Below are positions 1 to 11,257 of a stretch of DNA of 64,000 nt, one piece after another. Source of the DNA: Rhizomys pruinosus (Eukaryota; Chordata; Mammalia; Rodentia; Spalacidae). Within the stretch, counting starts at the first letter, position 1. Every line of letters begins with the position of its first letter. Location: positions 147,970 to 211,969 of the forward strand of contig VZQC01009592.1 in assembly GCA_009823505.1 (NCBI GenBank). The letters run 5' to 3'. Position numbers and translations under genes: made by a program. The notes beneath the pieces were generated by a model. It ran no database searches. It worked only from the letters and a program-made list of their open reading frames with translations, and had not been told where the DNA came from.

Positions 1-418
1 ACATATGGCCTAACTTTAAAATTAGGTCCAGCCTGTTTCTAACATCTCCTGTCTTGCTGACACACTAAAATATCACATTCTGTCAAACTGGAAATTCTTA
101 ACATATATGTTTGTAATTTTTACCACTATAAAATATGAAAATTTCTTACACTTATTAGATAAAGGCAGTTGTTACAATTGGGTCAGATTAAAATTATTTT
201 GTGATAGATGTTCTTGCTATAATAGGAAGGATCATGTACTGATTTATTAGCTCTTGGTTATTTTATTTCTGTAATATGTAATGTACTTTTTAAGATAAAT
301 GAAGAATATAACTATGGTGAAATACCTGATAGTTAGGAATACCCTAGCTAATCTAGAAGTGATAAAAATTACCAGACAATACTACCAATTTGTAAGTAAT
401 AAAAATATACCAGTATCA
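1..418. other. AT-rich intergenic sequence, nothing recognised
   Basis: No long reading frame, SINE or simple repeat could be identified here. Base composition is AT-rich, like other non-repetitive stretches of the window. Confidence 0.5.
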
Positions 419-705
419 CATGGGCCTGGTGGCACACTCCTGTGATCTCAGCACTCATAGGCAGAGGTTAAAAAATCAGGAGTTCACCATCATCAACTGG
501 TAGCCTGTGCTATTTGAGACCTTGTCTCCAAAAAATTAAATAAACACATACATACATACATACATACATACATACATACACATGCTCTCTCTGATCCAGG
601 CATGGTGGCACAGGTTTGTAATCCAGCAATTGATTGGGAGGCAGAGGCAAAAGAATCACTACTTTCAGGCTATTCTGGTCTATACATTCTGGTCTCTATA
701 GTAAA
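419..705 (+). repeat. Two degenerate B1-like SINEs around a (CATA)n microsatellite
   Basis: At 419-535 a B1 skeleton is visible (box-A-like GGTGGCACAC, a CAGCACT motif, then GAGACCTTGTCTC near the end). A (CATA)n tract follows at about 545-581. A second B1-like head starts near 595 (GGCATGGTGGCAC, GGGAGGCAGAGGC) and fades out near 700. Both are much diverged and so probably old. The microsatellite probably grew from the A-rich tail of the first SINE. Confidence 0.65.
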
Positions 706-740
706 CATTTTATTTATTTTATTTATTTATGAATTAATTA

Positions 741-817
741 ATTTATTTAGCTGTGCTGGGAATTGAACCCAAGGCATCACGTTAGTGGTAAATATTCTAC
801 CACTAAGCTAAAACCCA
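741..817 (-). repeat. ID-type SINE (tRNA-derived), minus strand
   Basis: The plus strand reads GGGAATTGAACCCAAGGC, then TCTACCACTAAGCTAAAACCCAGC. This is the reverse complement of the ID core (GGTTTTAGCTTAGTGGTAGA... GGGTTCAATTCCCAGC). Diverged. Confidence 0.6.
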
Positions 818-869
818 GCATAAAAGTTATACATGTCGTCTTTATGTTGCTGAGCTAATTTCTTTTTAA

Positions 870-1080
870 TTTCACTTTATTTTTATTTTATGCATATGAA
901 TGTTTTCCTTGAATGTATGTATGTGCATCCAGTGCCTGGACAGAACAAAAGAGCGCATTAAATCCCCTTGAAGTGGAATTACAAATAGTTGTTAGCTGCC
1001 ATGTAAGTGCTGGAAACCAAACGGGTACCTCTTCAAGAGCAGCCTTGCTCTTTTAACTGCTGATCCATCTCTCCAACCCC
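870..1080 (-). repeat. B2/B3-family SINE, minus strand
   Basis: The plus strand ends in AACTGCTGATCCATCTCTCCAACCCC, which is the inverted B2 head (GGGGTTGGAGAGATGGATCAGCAGTT). The preceding 150 bases follow the B3/B2 body, and the T-rich tail lies at 870-900. Confidence 0.7.
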
Positions 1081-1385
1081 TACTGTAATAATTTCACAAT
1101 TCAATTTATGATTCAGAAGACATGTCAGCCCTCATTATGAACCTGAGTGAAAAAAATGGTAGATGTATACATGAATTGGCTGAGACTAATGTTAAGACTG
1201 AAAAAAATGTAGGTGGAAAATTCTCAATTTTAAAAATTTGACACTTGCAATCATGAATACTTTATGACATCTGGCACCTCATTCCGTCTTCCCCCAACAC
1301 GTACACATTATATAGACCTGGTATAGCTATCCATATTAATCTCAGTTCATTAAATCCATTTTTATCACACAATGAGAGCCAATAC
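1081..1385. other. No recognised element
   Basis: AT-rich sequence without a usable reading frame or a SINE signature that I can recognise. Confidence 0.45.
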
Positions 1386-1395
1386 AATAAGTTTA

Positions 1396-1565
1396 TTTGT
1401 TTGTTTGTTTGTTTGTTTGTTTGTTTGTTTGTTTGTTTAAGACAGGGTCTTAGTATGTAGTCTCAGCGGACCTGGAACTTGCTATGTAAACCAAACTGGC
1501 TTGGAACTCACAGAAATCCACCTGCATCTGCCTCCTGTGTGCTAGGGTTAAAGGCATGTGCTAGG
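1396..1565 (-). repeat. B1 SINE, minus strand, with (TTTG)n tail
   Basis: A (TTTG)n tract of about 42 bases at 1396-1438 is the inverted A-rich tail. It is followed by AAGACAGGGTCTTAGTATGTAG... AGGGTTAAAGGCATGTGC, a diverged inverted B1. Confidence 0.8.
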
Positions 1566-1966
1566 TATTTTTATTTAGATTGCCCTCCCAAATAATTCCC
1601 ACCTGTATAAAGGACCCAATCATAACTGATAAGTTATTTCTGAGTATATTTGGAAATATTCCTTTTGGGATGACCTCTTATAATTAGCTTTATTATTTGA
1701 TTTATTTGTATATATTTATTATACCATAACTTATTTTAATTCCTGTTCTAGTTTGTTTTTATTTGCTGTGACAAAATACTCAGACCAATGCAAACTTGGG
1801 AAGGAAAGGATTTATTTGGCTCCCATCTCCCAGGTCACAGTTCATCAATGAGGGAACCCAAAGTAGGAACTCAGAATGGGAACCTGGAGGCAGAAGCTAA
1901 AACACAGCAATGGAGAAATGTTGCATACTGGCTAGCTCCCCTGGCCTGTGCTCAGCCTCCTTTCTT

Positions 1967-3219
1967 TTTTTAATTTTTATTTATTTTTTAATGTATTCAC
2001 AATATAAGAGAACGGTTGTTTTCAGATCACATTGACGTTGCTCAGTTTGCCATATAATTAGGTAATTGGTGCTAGCATCCATAGATGAGGGATACCATTC
2101 ATCGTTTGTTTTTCTGGGACTATGTTACTTCACTTAGCATGATATCTTCTAGCTCCATCCATTGACCTGCAAAATTCATGATGTCATCTTTCTTTACTGC
2201 TGGATAGAACTCCATTGTGTAGATGTACCACATTTTCTCTATCCACTTGTCAGTTGAGGGGCACTTGGGTTGGTTCCAGCTCTTTGCTATTGTGAAGAGA
2301 GTTGCAATAAACATGGCTGTGTATGTATCTCTGCAGTAAGATGAGTCTTGTGGGTCCATACCCAGGAGTGGTATGGCTGGGTCAGGTGGCAAGTTCATTC
2401 TCTGCTTCAGCTGGTCCTGGGAAATCCCCAGCTCTGTGCACTCCTCTTTTATTTAAGCCAATGTTTTATTGAAGCTCTGTGCATTTCATATAAAATTACA
2501 TTACGAATTACATCTAGACCTGTGCTTCCCCTGCCCCCCCACTCCACCAGAGCTCATGCATTCTGCCAAACGTATTTTTCTTCTTTTTCTCATTCTCTCT
2601 CAGAATTCTCGATGCAGAAGTTCACCATTTCAGTCAGTTCTTTGACCCAGTCTTTTTTGTTGTTGTTGTTATTCCTTCCAATATGCATCACTCCAAAATA
2701 TGTACATATGCATGCCACATATATCATAGGTTTTAGCATCTTCGGCTTAGGATTCTTTTTTTTTTTAAATTAGGCTGAAAGATGTCATCAGTTCTGCCCT
2801 TGTGTTCCACACTGTGGTTTTTCCTTCCCATGGTCACCAAATGAGGTCCAGTAAGCACTGCATCCTCTCTTGATCTTCCTGTACTGTTCTCCATGATACA
2901 GCCTGGGTAGTCCATCAATGGCAATCTATAATCTGAAGAAGTGGAAACCCCAGTAGTAGCTCAGTCCACAAGTTGGATGTCTCAGCAGTCCCCATCTGGC
3001 ACTGAAGGTTTAGAGGATTGTTGGAGAGACAGAGTCTTCAATCCATATTGGAAGGTTGAAAAGCTGTGTCTTCTCATGTCTTTGAAGGATGGTAAAAGCC
3101 GTGGCAGCCACAGAGTAGCTGCACTTGCCAGTAAGACAGGCAAAGCAACTGTGCTCTTTTGTCTTTTTACTAAGATCTCAAGTTTTATACCTGAAGTACA
3201 ATTTCTCAGGACTTACTAT

Positions 3220-3270
<51 letters not shown>

Positions 3271-3448
3271 TGGTTATACTTTCCTTTTGGATGTTTAAGG
3301 CCACACAGTGAGCCCAGATTAACCAAGGTTTTTGGTTTTTGTTTTCTCAAGGTCAGTTGAGGATATGGTCCTCAAGAGTCACTCAGGGTTTTTTTTTGGG
3401 GGGGGGGGAGCCCCTGGCTCCTTTTGGCTTTTCATTCACCAGTTCCAT
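1967..3448 (-). mobile_element. L1-containing composite insertion with 15-bp target-site duplication
   Basis: The insert starts with a poly-T run (inverted poly-A). On the minus strand, 2120-2398 encodes the C-terminal end of L1 ORF2: the frame contains the family-typical stretches FTIAKSWNQPKCPSTDKW and EKMWYIYTMEFYPAVKKDD. Around 2440-2720 is a second L1 3'UTR-like piece, inverted relative to those at 3650-3920 and 40045-40355. At 2830-3210 lies a fragment of the interspersed repeat also seen at 38318-38885. After a (TTTA)n tract at 3218-3270 comes a 178-bp piece (3271-3448) matching 27083-27262. The 15-bp duplication flanks the whole block, so later elements must have nested inside a first L1 insertion, or the block moved as one. 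Confidence 0.65.
3218..3270. repeat. (TTTA)n microsatellite
   Basis: About 13 nearly pure TTTA units inside the composite insertion. Confidence 0.9.
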
Positions 3449-3649
3449 TCAGCCTCCTTTCTTATACAATACACAACAATCTGTCTAGGGGTGGCACTGC
3501 CCACAGTGGGCTGGGCCCTCCCACATCACTCAACAATCAAGAAAAAACCCCACAGACATAGCCACAGGCCAGTTCAATGGAAGCAATTCCCCCCAAAATG
3601 AGACTCCCTCCACCCAGATATGTCCTTAACAACTAAAACTATCTAGTAC

Positions 3650-3920
3650 AATTCCTTTAAAAGTTTTGTTGTTCATAACAACAACATAAAGACTGGGTCA
3701 AAGAAGGGACTGATATAGTTCAACTCTGCCCCAAACAATAAACCTTTGCAGAAAAAAACTTTAAAAAGACTGAGAGAAAGATGCAAGACGTGTATAGCAG
3801 AATGCATGAACTGGGGTGGGGCAGGAGGAAAGAAAAGGTGAATATATCTAAAGTGAACTGAAAAAAATGATTTCTGAAATACACAAAACATCAATAAAAG
3901 TATTATATTTTTAAAAAGTT
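3650..3920 (+). repeat. L1 3'-end fragment, plus strand
   Basis: Shares a long colinear block with 40045-40355 (AAAGACTGGG, GCAGAAAAAAACTTT, GACTGAGAGAAAGATGCAA) and ends in AACATCAATAAAAGTATT before an A/T-rich tail. Position and tail fit the 3'UTR of a rodent L1. Confidence 0.55.
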
Positions 3921-4049
3921 TTGTTGATCATTAAAATATGCTACCTCACTTTCTCAAAAACACAGATTACAGGGTTTTTTAAAAGATTTCTTTGGAATTA
4001 ATTGAAATAAACATTTTTCATAGGAACAGAATACCACTAAATTAAATAT

Positions 4050-4189
4050 ATGTACTACCTATTGTGACACACATCTTTAGACCCTGTACTTGGAAGGAAG
4101 AAGCAGGAATATCTCTGTGAGATGAAGACCATCCTGGTCTATCTAGTGAGTTCCAGGCCAGCTGGTGCTTCAGGGATACCTGTCTCAAA

Positions 4190-4233
<44 letters not shown>
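4050..4233 (+). repeat. B1 SINE followed by (CA)n
   Basis: Diverged B1 at 4050-4190 (GTGAGTTCCAGGCCAGCTGG, CCTGTCTCAAAATA) with a (CA)n run of about 42 bases at 4191-4233 grown from its tail. Confidence 0.75.
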
Positions 4234-4235
<2 letters not shown>

Positions 4236-4365
4236 CCAAATAAAAATTTGTACTGATGTGGAAAGGTTTTATTTGGAAAGATTTTTTTAATTATTAATAG
4301 TAATTCTACTAATTTCTCATTTATTAGACAGATGTGATATGTGGTAATGAAAAAAGCTTCTACAG

Positions 4366-4521
4366 CTTGGCATGGTGGCACATGCCTTTAATCCCAGCAC
4401 TCTGAGAGGCAGAGGCAGGCAGATCTCTGTGAGTTCAAAGCCAGCCTGGTCTACAGAGTGAGCTCCAGGCCAGCTGGGACTAAAGGGAGACCCTGTCTCA
4501 AAAAGACAAAAAAAAGAAGGA

Positions 4522-4565
<44 letters not shown>

Positions 4566-4572
4566 AAAAAAG
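4366..4572 (+). repeat. B1 SINE followed by (GAAA)n
   Basis: Well-preserved B1 (GGCATGGTGGCACATGCC, TTTAATCCCAGCACTC, GAGACCCTGTCTCAAAAAG). A (GAAA)n tract at 4517-4570 derives from its tail. Confidence 0.9.
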
Positions 4573-4639
4573 CTTCTTTATTTTAAATGTTTTCCTGTTA
4601 TTTTCAAATAATTACCTATCTTATTTTAATTGTTAAGTT

Positions 4640-4760
4640 CTCCTGACAAGTTTTTTTTTATATTTTTATTGATGCTTTGGGTATTTCCATACGTCATCTT
4701 TCAGTCCAATTCTGACACCTTGTTACAATCGTCTCCTAAGTGTGAAATGGACTTTCAAGA
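4640..4760 (-). repeat. Short L1 3'-end fragment, minus strand
   Basis: The plus strand begins with a T-rich run and then ATTTTTATTGATGCTTTGGG. The same start is found at about 23865 and 42820 at the 3' end of inverted L1 copies. It becomes unrecognisable after about 100 bases. Confidence 0.5.
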
Positions 4761-5144
4761 TAACTTGTGCTCTAATATCCATTTTTTAATATTTTTAGAG
4801 GCACTTCGATCATCAAGGATTTATTATTTTACTTTATCAAAGGGAAGTGCTGGAAACAATTCAGTGTTCCTGTTGGTGGTAACATAGGAAGTATTATCAA
4901 ATGAGAAGAGGGTATCAGCATTGCCTGCATTAAATTTGTTTAAAATGTTATTATAAACTTATTAGAAATTGTATTCCTGTGGGAGGTACCTAGTGATAAC
5001 TTGATTTACCTCAGTCCTGGTTTTATTTTGGCTAGGGACACAGGGCAATCACAGCAGAGTGTTATGTGTCATGATTTCAGTTTTACTTTCTCAGCATTTT
5101 TATTCTTTTAAATGTATCATCTTTTAGCCCAGTGGTTTTGTTTT
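4761..5144. other. No recognised element
   Basis: AT-rich, non-coding appearance, no repeat signature seen. Confidence 0.45.
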
Positions 5145-5262
5145 GTATTACTTTTTGAGACAGAGACTCACCATGTGGCTCTGGCTGGCCTGGAACTTGC
5201 TATGTGGACCTGTCCTCAAATTTACAGAGATCTACCTGCCTCTAACTACTAATTTTCTATTA
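5145..5262 (-). repeat. Degenerate B1 SINE, minus strand
   Basis: TTTTTGAGACAGAGACTCACC, then CTGGCCTGGAACTTGCTATG and ACAGAGATCTACCTGCCTCT, an old inverted B1. Confidence 0.65.
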
Positions 5263-5349
5263 TTAGTGTACATTAAATTCACTTAAGATATTTTACTGAA
5301 ATAAAGTTCTTCTATCTGCTTGAAAATTGCTAAAATTTTTAGTTGTTTT

Positions 5350-5650
5350 TTAAACAATATTTATTTATTTATTTATTTATCTATTTATTTATTTTGTGGA
5401 ATGGTGGCATGAGACAGCATGTGAGAAAAAGTCCAAGAGAATTTGTTGGTGGAGTTGGTTTGGTCCTTCTACCATGGAATTCCATGTAACTGAGCATATC
5501 AGGCTTGGTAGCAAGCACCTTTACCCACTGAGCTATTTCCAAGGCTCTAGTTGATGTATTGCCTTTCTCTCTCTATCAGTATTTGTATATATATAATATA
5601 TATATATATTAGTATAGTATATATACATATGATATATATCATATGTGTTT
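5350..5650. repeat. Degenerate B2/B3-like remnant and a (TA)n tract
   Basis: A (TTTA)n-like stretch at 5356-5394 leads into a poorly preserved inverted B3-like body that ends near CCCACTGAGCTATTTCCAAGG (about 5524-5544). An impure (TA)n tract lies at 5585-5650. Confidence 0.45.
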
Positions 5651-5761
5651 ATATTCTTCCTATGTGTTTAAAGTACTTGTAGCATAATATGTAATTGTAT
5701 TGTCGTATTGTTATATTTTATATCCCAAGTGTTTTTTTCTTTTATAAAAGTTGTTTTTCCA

Positions 5762-5998
5762 GGGCTGGAGAGATGGCCCAGTGATTAAGAGCACCGAATG
5801 CTCTTGCAGAGCACCCAGGTTCGATCCCCAGCACGCACATGGCGGCTGAGAACCGTCTGAAACTGCAATTCCAGGAGAACTCCAGTTCCAGAGGAATCCG
5901 ACACCCTCTTCTGATCTCTGTGGCATTGCACGACACGGGTGCACAGACCTACATGCAGACAGTACATTCATACACATACAGAAATAAATTAAAAAAAA
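5762..5998 (+). repeat. B2 SINE, young subfamily with 17-bp internal duplication
   Basis: Head GGGCTGGAGAGATGGCCCAG, box-B-like GGTTCGATCCCCAGCAC, and a tail of CATTCATACACATACAGAAAT plus A-rich sequence. The middle carries two copies of the AACTCCARTTCCAG unit in tandem, diagnostic of the subfamily discussed under findings. Short frames on both strands here are SINE shadows, not genes. Confidence 0.92.
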
Positions 5999-6529
5999 AA
6001 GAAATAATCTTATAAAAAAGTTGTTTTTCCATGAAATTGAAAAGGGCTTGGCTCAGAATAGGGCTACTTTAGGATATGAGATTGACTTCTTGAAGGAAAG
6101 TGTGGACTGCTTTGTAAAAATAAATATAGAGCTTCCATTTCTGAAGACCTCACCTTATTTTAGACAACTTGGATAATTACCTCATACCTGTTTCTGCAGA
6201 CTCTTCGAATTGGGCATGGAACTGGTTCCCTTTGTTTAATCGCTGCATTCTTTGCCCCTGGTTGAAAAGTGAACTACAAATTCTATCACAGTCCTTTTTC
6301 AAATGTTCTGTTGGTTTAGCAGTTTTAGATGTGAAATCTCCCATCACAGCCACTGGCTTTCAAATATTCTGACAAATAGTCATCCAGCAGAAAGGGCAGG
6401 AGAAACTGACACAGATTTTTAACAAGGAAGCAGAGATACAAGTAACCATAAATGAGAAATTGACATTATTGTGACATCTTGAACAACAGTGAAGATATGT
6501 AATTACTACACCCTGTTATTTCCTTTTTC
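5999..6529. other. No recognised element
   Basis: Single-copy-looking intergenic sequence. The 67-codon frame at 6169-6372 has no recognisable similarity and no supporting signals, so it was not called. Confidence 0.45.
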
Positions 6530-6660
6530 AAATTTTATTTTATTTTATAGATAGGGCCGTACACTGTAGTCCAGGCCAGAATTAAACGCTTGGCATCCTC
6601 CTGCCTCAGCCTCCTGAGTGTTGTGATCACCAGCATGAGTCATCATGCCTGGCTTACATT
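6530..6660 (-). repeat. Degenerate B1 SINE, minus strand
   Basis: A T-rich start, then GTAGTCCAGGCCAGAATTAA, CCTCCTGCCTCAGCCTCCTG and CATCATGCCTGGCTT, the order expected of an inverted B1. Confidence 0.6.
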
Positions 6661-8229
6661 CTAAATTATTAATAGCCTCTTCTTTCCCTCAGGCAGACTC
6701 TACTATCCCCAAGAGGGACTGATAACCCAAACTGCCTAGCTGCACAATCTTATACAAATTTAAGAAAAATGAAAGCAAAATTACAATTTGAGTGAAGAAT
6801 TTTTTTTTAAGTTAATGTGACTCATGATATTTGCTCAAATAAAACAGCCCTAAGAAATGTCAACACACTAATGCTTACCCAAAGTGTGCTCTGGGGCCTC
6901 AGCATACCGTGTAGCAGGTCGTGTGAGGATTCTACTTTCCTGAGATTTCTTTTCTTAAAATACTGTGAACCTTCCTTTGTTTAAGCCATGGCTCATTCAG
7001 CCTCACCGAGTCCTAGACCTCTGTGGATTGTGCAACAGGTACCATCTGTCAAACCATTCTCATTTCTTCCATTTTAAATTGGTTAAGCCCGCCAGATATT
7101 AAGGAATGGTTAATTTTGAAAACCACACTCCTAATGTGGTATACTTTCTTGTAATCCACATAAAACAGCCATGCTCCATATGTGTCTAAATAGCTGCATT
7201 CAGAACAAACAGCTAGTTCTCCTTGTCTATGGGATCCACATCCTGGGATTCAACCACTTTTGATGGGGTCAGTGGTTGCCCAATTGCCTGCTTTGCTCAA
7301 AGGCCCTGAGTTCAAGTCATAGCATATCACACACAGGTATTACACATGTATAGTTTTATTGTTATTATTCTACAGGTAAATCATAATACTTCATAGTATT
7401 CGTATAATATAGAGGTGATTTAAATTATTATGGAAGATATATGTAGATTATATGTAAATTCTACATCTTTTTACATAAAAGACTTCAGTATCCACCAATT
7501 TCCTTATCTTTGGAGATTCTGGAACCAATAGTCCAGGGATAAGACAATGTATTTTTACAGTGGTATTTAAGAAGCTGAATATTTAAAACAAAAACGTGTG
7601 TCTGCAGTCTGGAATCACATGTCTAGAATATAGAGAAAAGTGAAGAGCTATGAAGAAAAACAGGATGCGATACCTAGTGAGTTGATTTAAGTTGAACAAG
7701 TTAAGCTCCATAACAGTTTCAACAAGAGCAAGGTTTCGGGAGCTTAACTGTGGGAATACAGAAGTATCCTTCGGGAGTTAGAAAAGGCTTCACTGAGAAG
7801 ATAGCGATTGAGCAAGGGATTTAAGGATTAGCAGAAAAGATATGGCAGCACATTCCAGAGTGTACAACTTCAATGAAAGCACAGAGCACAAAAGAATATT
7901 GTGTGTCCAGCTGAGTAGCCTGGTGACTGTAGAGTAGGGTTCTTGGGGGTCATTTATGAGTGAGGGGGAACAATTTTTTTGTTTGTTTTTAATTTGGCCA
8001 ATTTCTCCTACTTCTCATTGCATTGGGCTGGGCACACACTGCAGGAGCTGAGTACATACTTGTTGAATTGGGACAGGGTGACAAAGCACCGGGGACTCTT
8101 TCAAATGCATCCGCAGTGTGACCTTGGCTAAATCCCATTTTCAGGGGCTACAGTAGCTATTCTAGAATGCTTTAGTCTTTGAGTGCAGTGGGAAACTGGA
8201 GGAGGTTCATTGAGTGGTGGGCCCTTCCC
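6661..8229. other. Repeat-poor sequence upstream of the FAM199X CpG island
   Basis: No clear SINE, L1 or coding sequence was recognised, apart from a faint ID-like trace near 7290. Being repeat-poor and next to the promoter, it is the most likely place for proximal regulatory elements, but no specific site can be named. Confidence 0.4.
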
Positions 8230-8460
8230 AGCATCCAGTTATCAGCACTGGCCCGAAGCAGCACAGGGCGGGGCGGGTCCCCAGGGCTTCAGCCAGCAAG
8301 GATCAGTTCCTCCTCCGCTCCGGCAGGGGGCAAGGGCAGCGGCTCCGGGCGTCCCAGGCCCTGGCGGCATTCACCGGGCGGACCTCAGCCGCAGCGGGCC
8401 GCGAGCGCAGTGGGCGGGGCGGCAGGGCCGGGCGGCGGCGCCGCAGTGACTCGCTGGGCC

Positions 8461-8500
8461 CGGCAGAGGCGGCGGCGGCGGCAGAGGCGTCGGCGGCGGG
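8461..8500. repeat. Impure CGG-rich tract in the 5'UTR
   Basis: GGCGGCGGCGGCGGCAGAGG and GGCGGCGG runs within the predicted FAM199X leader. Short and interrupted. Confidence 0.7.
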
Positions 8501-8698
8501 CTCCCAAGCTTCGGAGGCGCTGAGTGGGTCCCCCTGCCAGCCGCAGCGGACTCTCGGCGGGACCCCTTGCTCCTCGGGCGGTGGCGATCGGTGGCTGCCG
8601 CTGCGGCTGCGGCAGGCACACCCCGGAGCGGCGGCCACCGCGGACAGGTTAGCGTGGGGGCAGGGGCGAGCGCGGGAGCAGCCTTCGCTGACCAGTGA

Positions 8699-9055
<357 letters not shown>

Positions 9056-9060
9056 TGACC

Positions 9061-9475
9061 AGCGCTCATTCCTGGCCTCCTCCTCTGCTCCTCCCTGTTT
9101 CAGCTCTTGCCCTTCATTTTTTCCCTAAGACCAGCTCTCCCCAACCTCTTCTACTTGCCTTCTTCTCTCCTCTTCTGACTCTCCCTTCTGGATCTTCTTT
9201 ACCTCTTCATGACCCCCTCCCCTCGCCCCCATCTGGGCGTTGGGAATCTTAAACCTAAACTCCTGAATTTTAGAACCATCTGCAGAAGTTTAACCCCTTC
9301 CATTTCTGGTATGATATAGAGTAGATTGTAGACAGCTCAGAATCAATCTGGATTTCGTAAGTACTTTTCAAAGCTGGAATCTCCTCTTTCTAGGTTTTTA
9401 ATCTCACAGTCTTCTCCTCACCCTAACCCTAATTTTAGTGGAACATTAGGAAAAGAGTCAGTTTTTTATTCCCTG
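9061..9475. other. Start of FAM199X intron 1, pyrimidine-rich
   Basis: CT-rich sequence to about 9235, then ordinary intron. No repeat or gene seen. Confidence 0.5.
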
Positions 9476-9712
9476 ATTTTGACCTCAGGGTCTCAAGCAG
9501 CTCAGTCTCTCCCCAAACAGGGTATGTACCAAGGATGACCTTGAACTGCTGTTGGGGATGTTGGGAGTACCAGCATATGTGGTGTCCAACTAAAATTAGT
9601 CTATTTTAATCAATTTAGACAGTTTTTTCAGTACTGAAAATTCAAAACAGAGCCTCATACATGCTGGACAAGCACTCTACTGACTATGTTATATCCCTAA
9701 CCTGGAAACTAA
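9476..9712 (-). repeat. Degenerate B1-like and ID-like SINE remnants, minus strand
   Basis: 9476-9595 has the order of an inverted B1 (CTCAGTCTC, GATGACCTTGAACTGCTG, ATGTTGGGAGTACCAGCATA). 9640-9712 (GCTGGACAAGCACTCTACTGA, then ATATCCCTAACC) matches an inverted ID element. Confidence 0.5.
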
Positions 9713-10775
9713 TCCATTTTTCTCCTTTATGAACCCCTTGCCTTATTTCTCTAGGTGCTGTCAAAATGTAAAATCTGGAAGATTCAGGAGTTTGTCCATG
9801 AGGGGAGTTAAGCAAGTTTAGGATGGGCTGATTTATGTAAATAATTTTGACAAAGACTTTACCTTTTGTATTATTTATTGAAAATCAGTGTTCTGGACAA
9901 TCCTCTCATGCAAGCATTTAAGTGTTCCACCTAAGAGATTTGAAGATGTTTTCAATATAGCCTCAACATATGTGTGTGTATATAGATATATGCAAATATA
10001 TATATACAAAAGATATAGAGATACATATATATATATTTTGCTGGCAGAGTGGTGTGGACAAGGAACTAGGAGAAGAGTTCAACTATGGATAATTGAGAGG
10101 AGTCCAGTTCTGATTTCCCCTAGTGTACTATATGGATTTGATCACATCTTTTGGTGTTTTGCATATGTCCCTCTCTTATCCTTAAATCAATACACCTTTA
10201 CTGTGTAACCTGTATATTTACATATACAAAGTGATCTTATACAATAAATTTATAGACTTTGGAAACAAGATGTTATAGTTAAATAATCATTCAAAACACC
10301 ACCATGACAAATTTCAAACTGAAGCAGAAGTGTCTTACAAATATTCCAAATCTTTTTTGCAAAATGAAGAAATTGAGCCCCATAGAGAAAAGGCTGAGTT
10401 GAAGATCATAAGCTCTCATAATTACAGACCTTATCAGACCTGTATTACTTTCTTGGGCCAGTGATGAAGTTTAGATCAAAACTAAATGATCCAGTCTTAT
10501 CAACCAGTGGTCTTACAACAACTAACAGAAATTTGTTTAGCACATGATGTAACAAACATGTATGTAATACTGACAAAATAAGTGTACTTAAGTTTATTTG
10601 CATTCAAAAGTGATATACAAGAATATTTAACATTTAAGTTTTGAAGCACTAGAGCAAGTTATATACCCAGAAAATTTAAGCAATTTCAGAATTAGTCTGC
10701 TCTGATAATTAAAGGCAAGGCTGTTTTCAATATAGAGCAGTGAGGGCAGGAAAGGGAGGTTTTTGCTAAGCCTTA
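9713..10775. other. Intron 1 sequence with a TA-rich microsatellite
   Basis: An impure (TA/TATG)n tract at about 9968-10038. The 106-codon frame at 9888-10208 runs through this microsatellite and has no recognisable similarity, so it is not called. No other element seen. Confidence 0.5.
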
Positions 10776-11095
10776 GTCCCCCATCCCTTTTTAAGATAGG
10801 ATCTTCCATAGCTTAAGCCATTCTACATCACTATGTAGACCAGGTTGGGCTCAGTCTCATGGAGATCCACCTGCCTCTGCTTCCTGAGTGCTGGTTGATG
10901 GTGTGAAGCCCAATTCTTCTATGTGAAGCATTATTTTTCCTTCTGGCTTTCTGCTTATTTTATTTTTGTATTTATTTTTGTTTGAGACAACTTCCCATTC
11001 TGTAGTGCAGACTGGGCTGGAACTTGGGGCAGTTTTCCTGCCCTAGCGTCCTGAGTGTTAGGATTGCTGACAAGACCTACCAAACCTGGACTGAT
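10776..11095 (-). repeat. Two degenerate B1 SINEs, minus strand
   Basis: 10780-10905: AAGATAGGATCTTCC, TGTAGACCAGGTTGGGCTCA, GATCCACCTGCCTCTGC. 10970-11095: GTTTGAGACAACTTCCC, GCAGACTGGGCTGGAACTTG, CCTGAGTGTTAGGATTGCTG. Both are inverted and old. Confidence 0.7.
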
Positions 11096-11257
11096 TGCTT
11101 CATTTAAAACCTCTCTTTGCAACCCAACTTTTCATAAGGCTTGGAGTAGTAGCAAGAGTTCCAACTCTGTATCCTTTTTAGCAGATAAATAGTGGAAGGA
11201 CAATTGGCAATACAACATATGTTGTTTCTAACCTAGTTTTTCTCACCTTGATTGGTT

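Larger units (their letters stand above)
1742..3625 (+). repeat. RMER1-like rodent interspersed repeat, split by an insertion at 1967-3448
   Basis: The left part (1742-1966) begins CTGTTCTAGTTTGTTTTTATT and continues through GGATTTATTTGGCTCCCA. The right part (3449-3625) carries GGGGTGGCACTGCCCACAGT and GGCTGGGCCCTCCCACATCA. Read together they follow a repeat known in mouse as RMER1; the name is from memory. The same element lies in the opposite orientation at 18388-18810 and 26130-26545. The two parts are separated by 1482 bp flanked by a perfect 15-bp direct repeat, TCAGCCTCCTTTCTT (1952-1966 and 3449-3463). Confidence 0.65.

Noticed and set aside
4191..4233. Spaced or regular repeats such as (CA)n, (GAAA)n, (TTTG)n as CRISPR-like arrays
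   Set aside because: They are ordinary microsatellites attached to SINE tails in a mammalian genome, with no spacers.
9888..10208. 106-codon frame in intron 1
   Set aside because: It passes through a TA-rich microsatellite and shows no domain or splice support.
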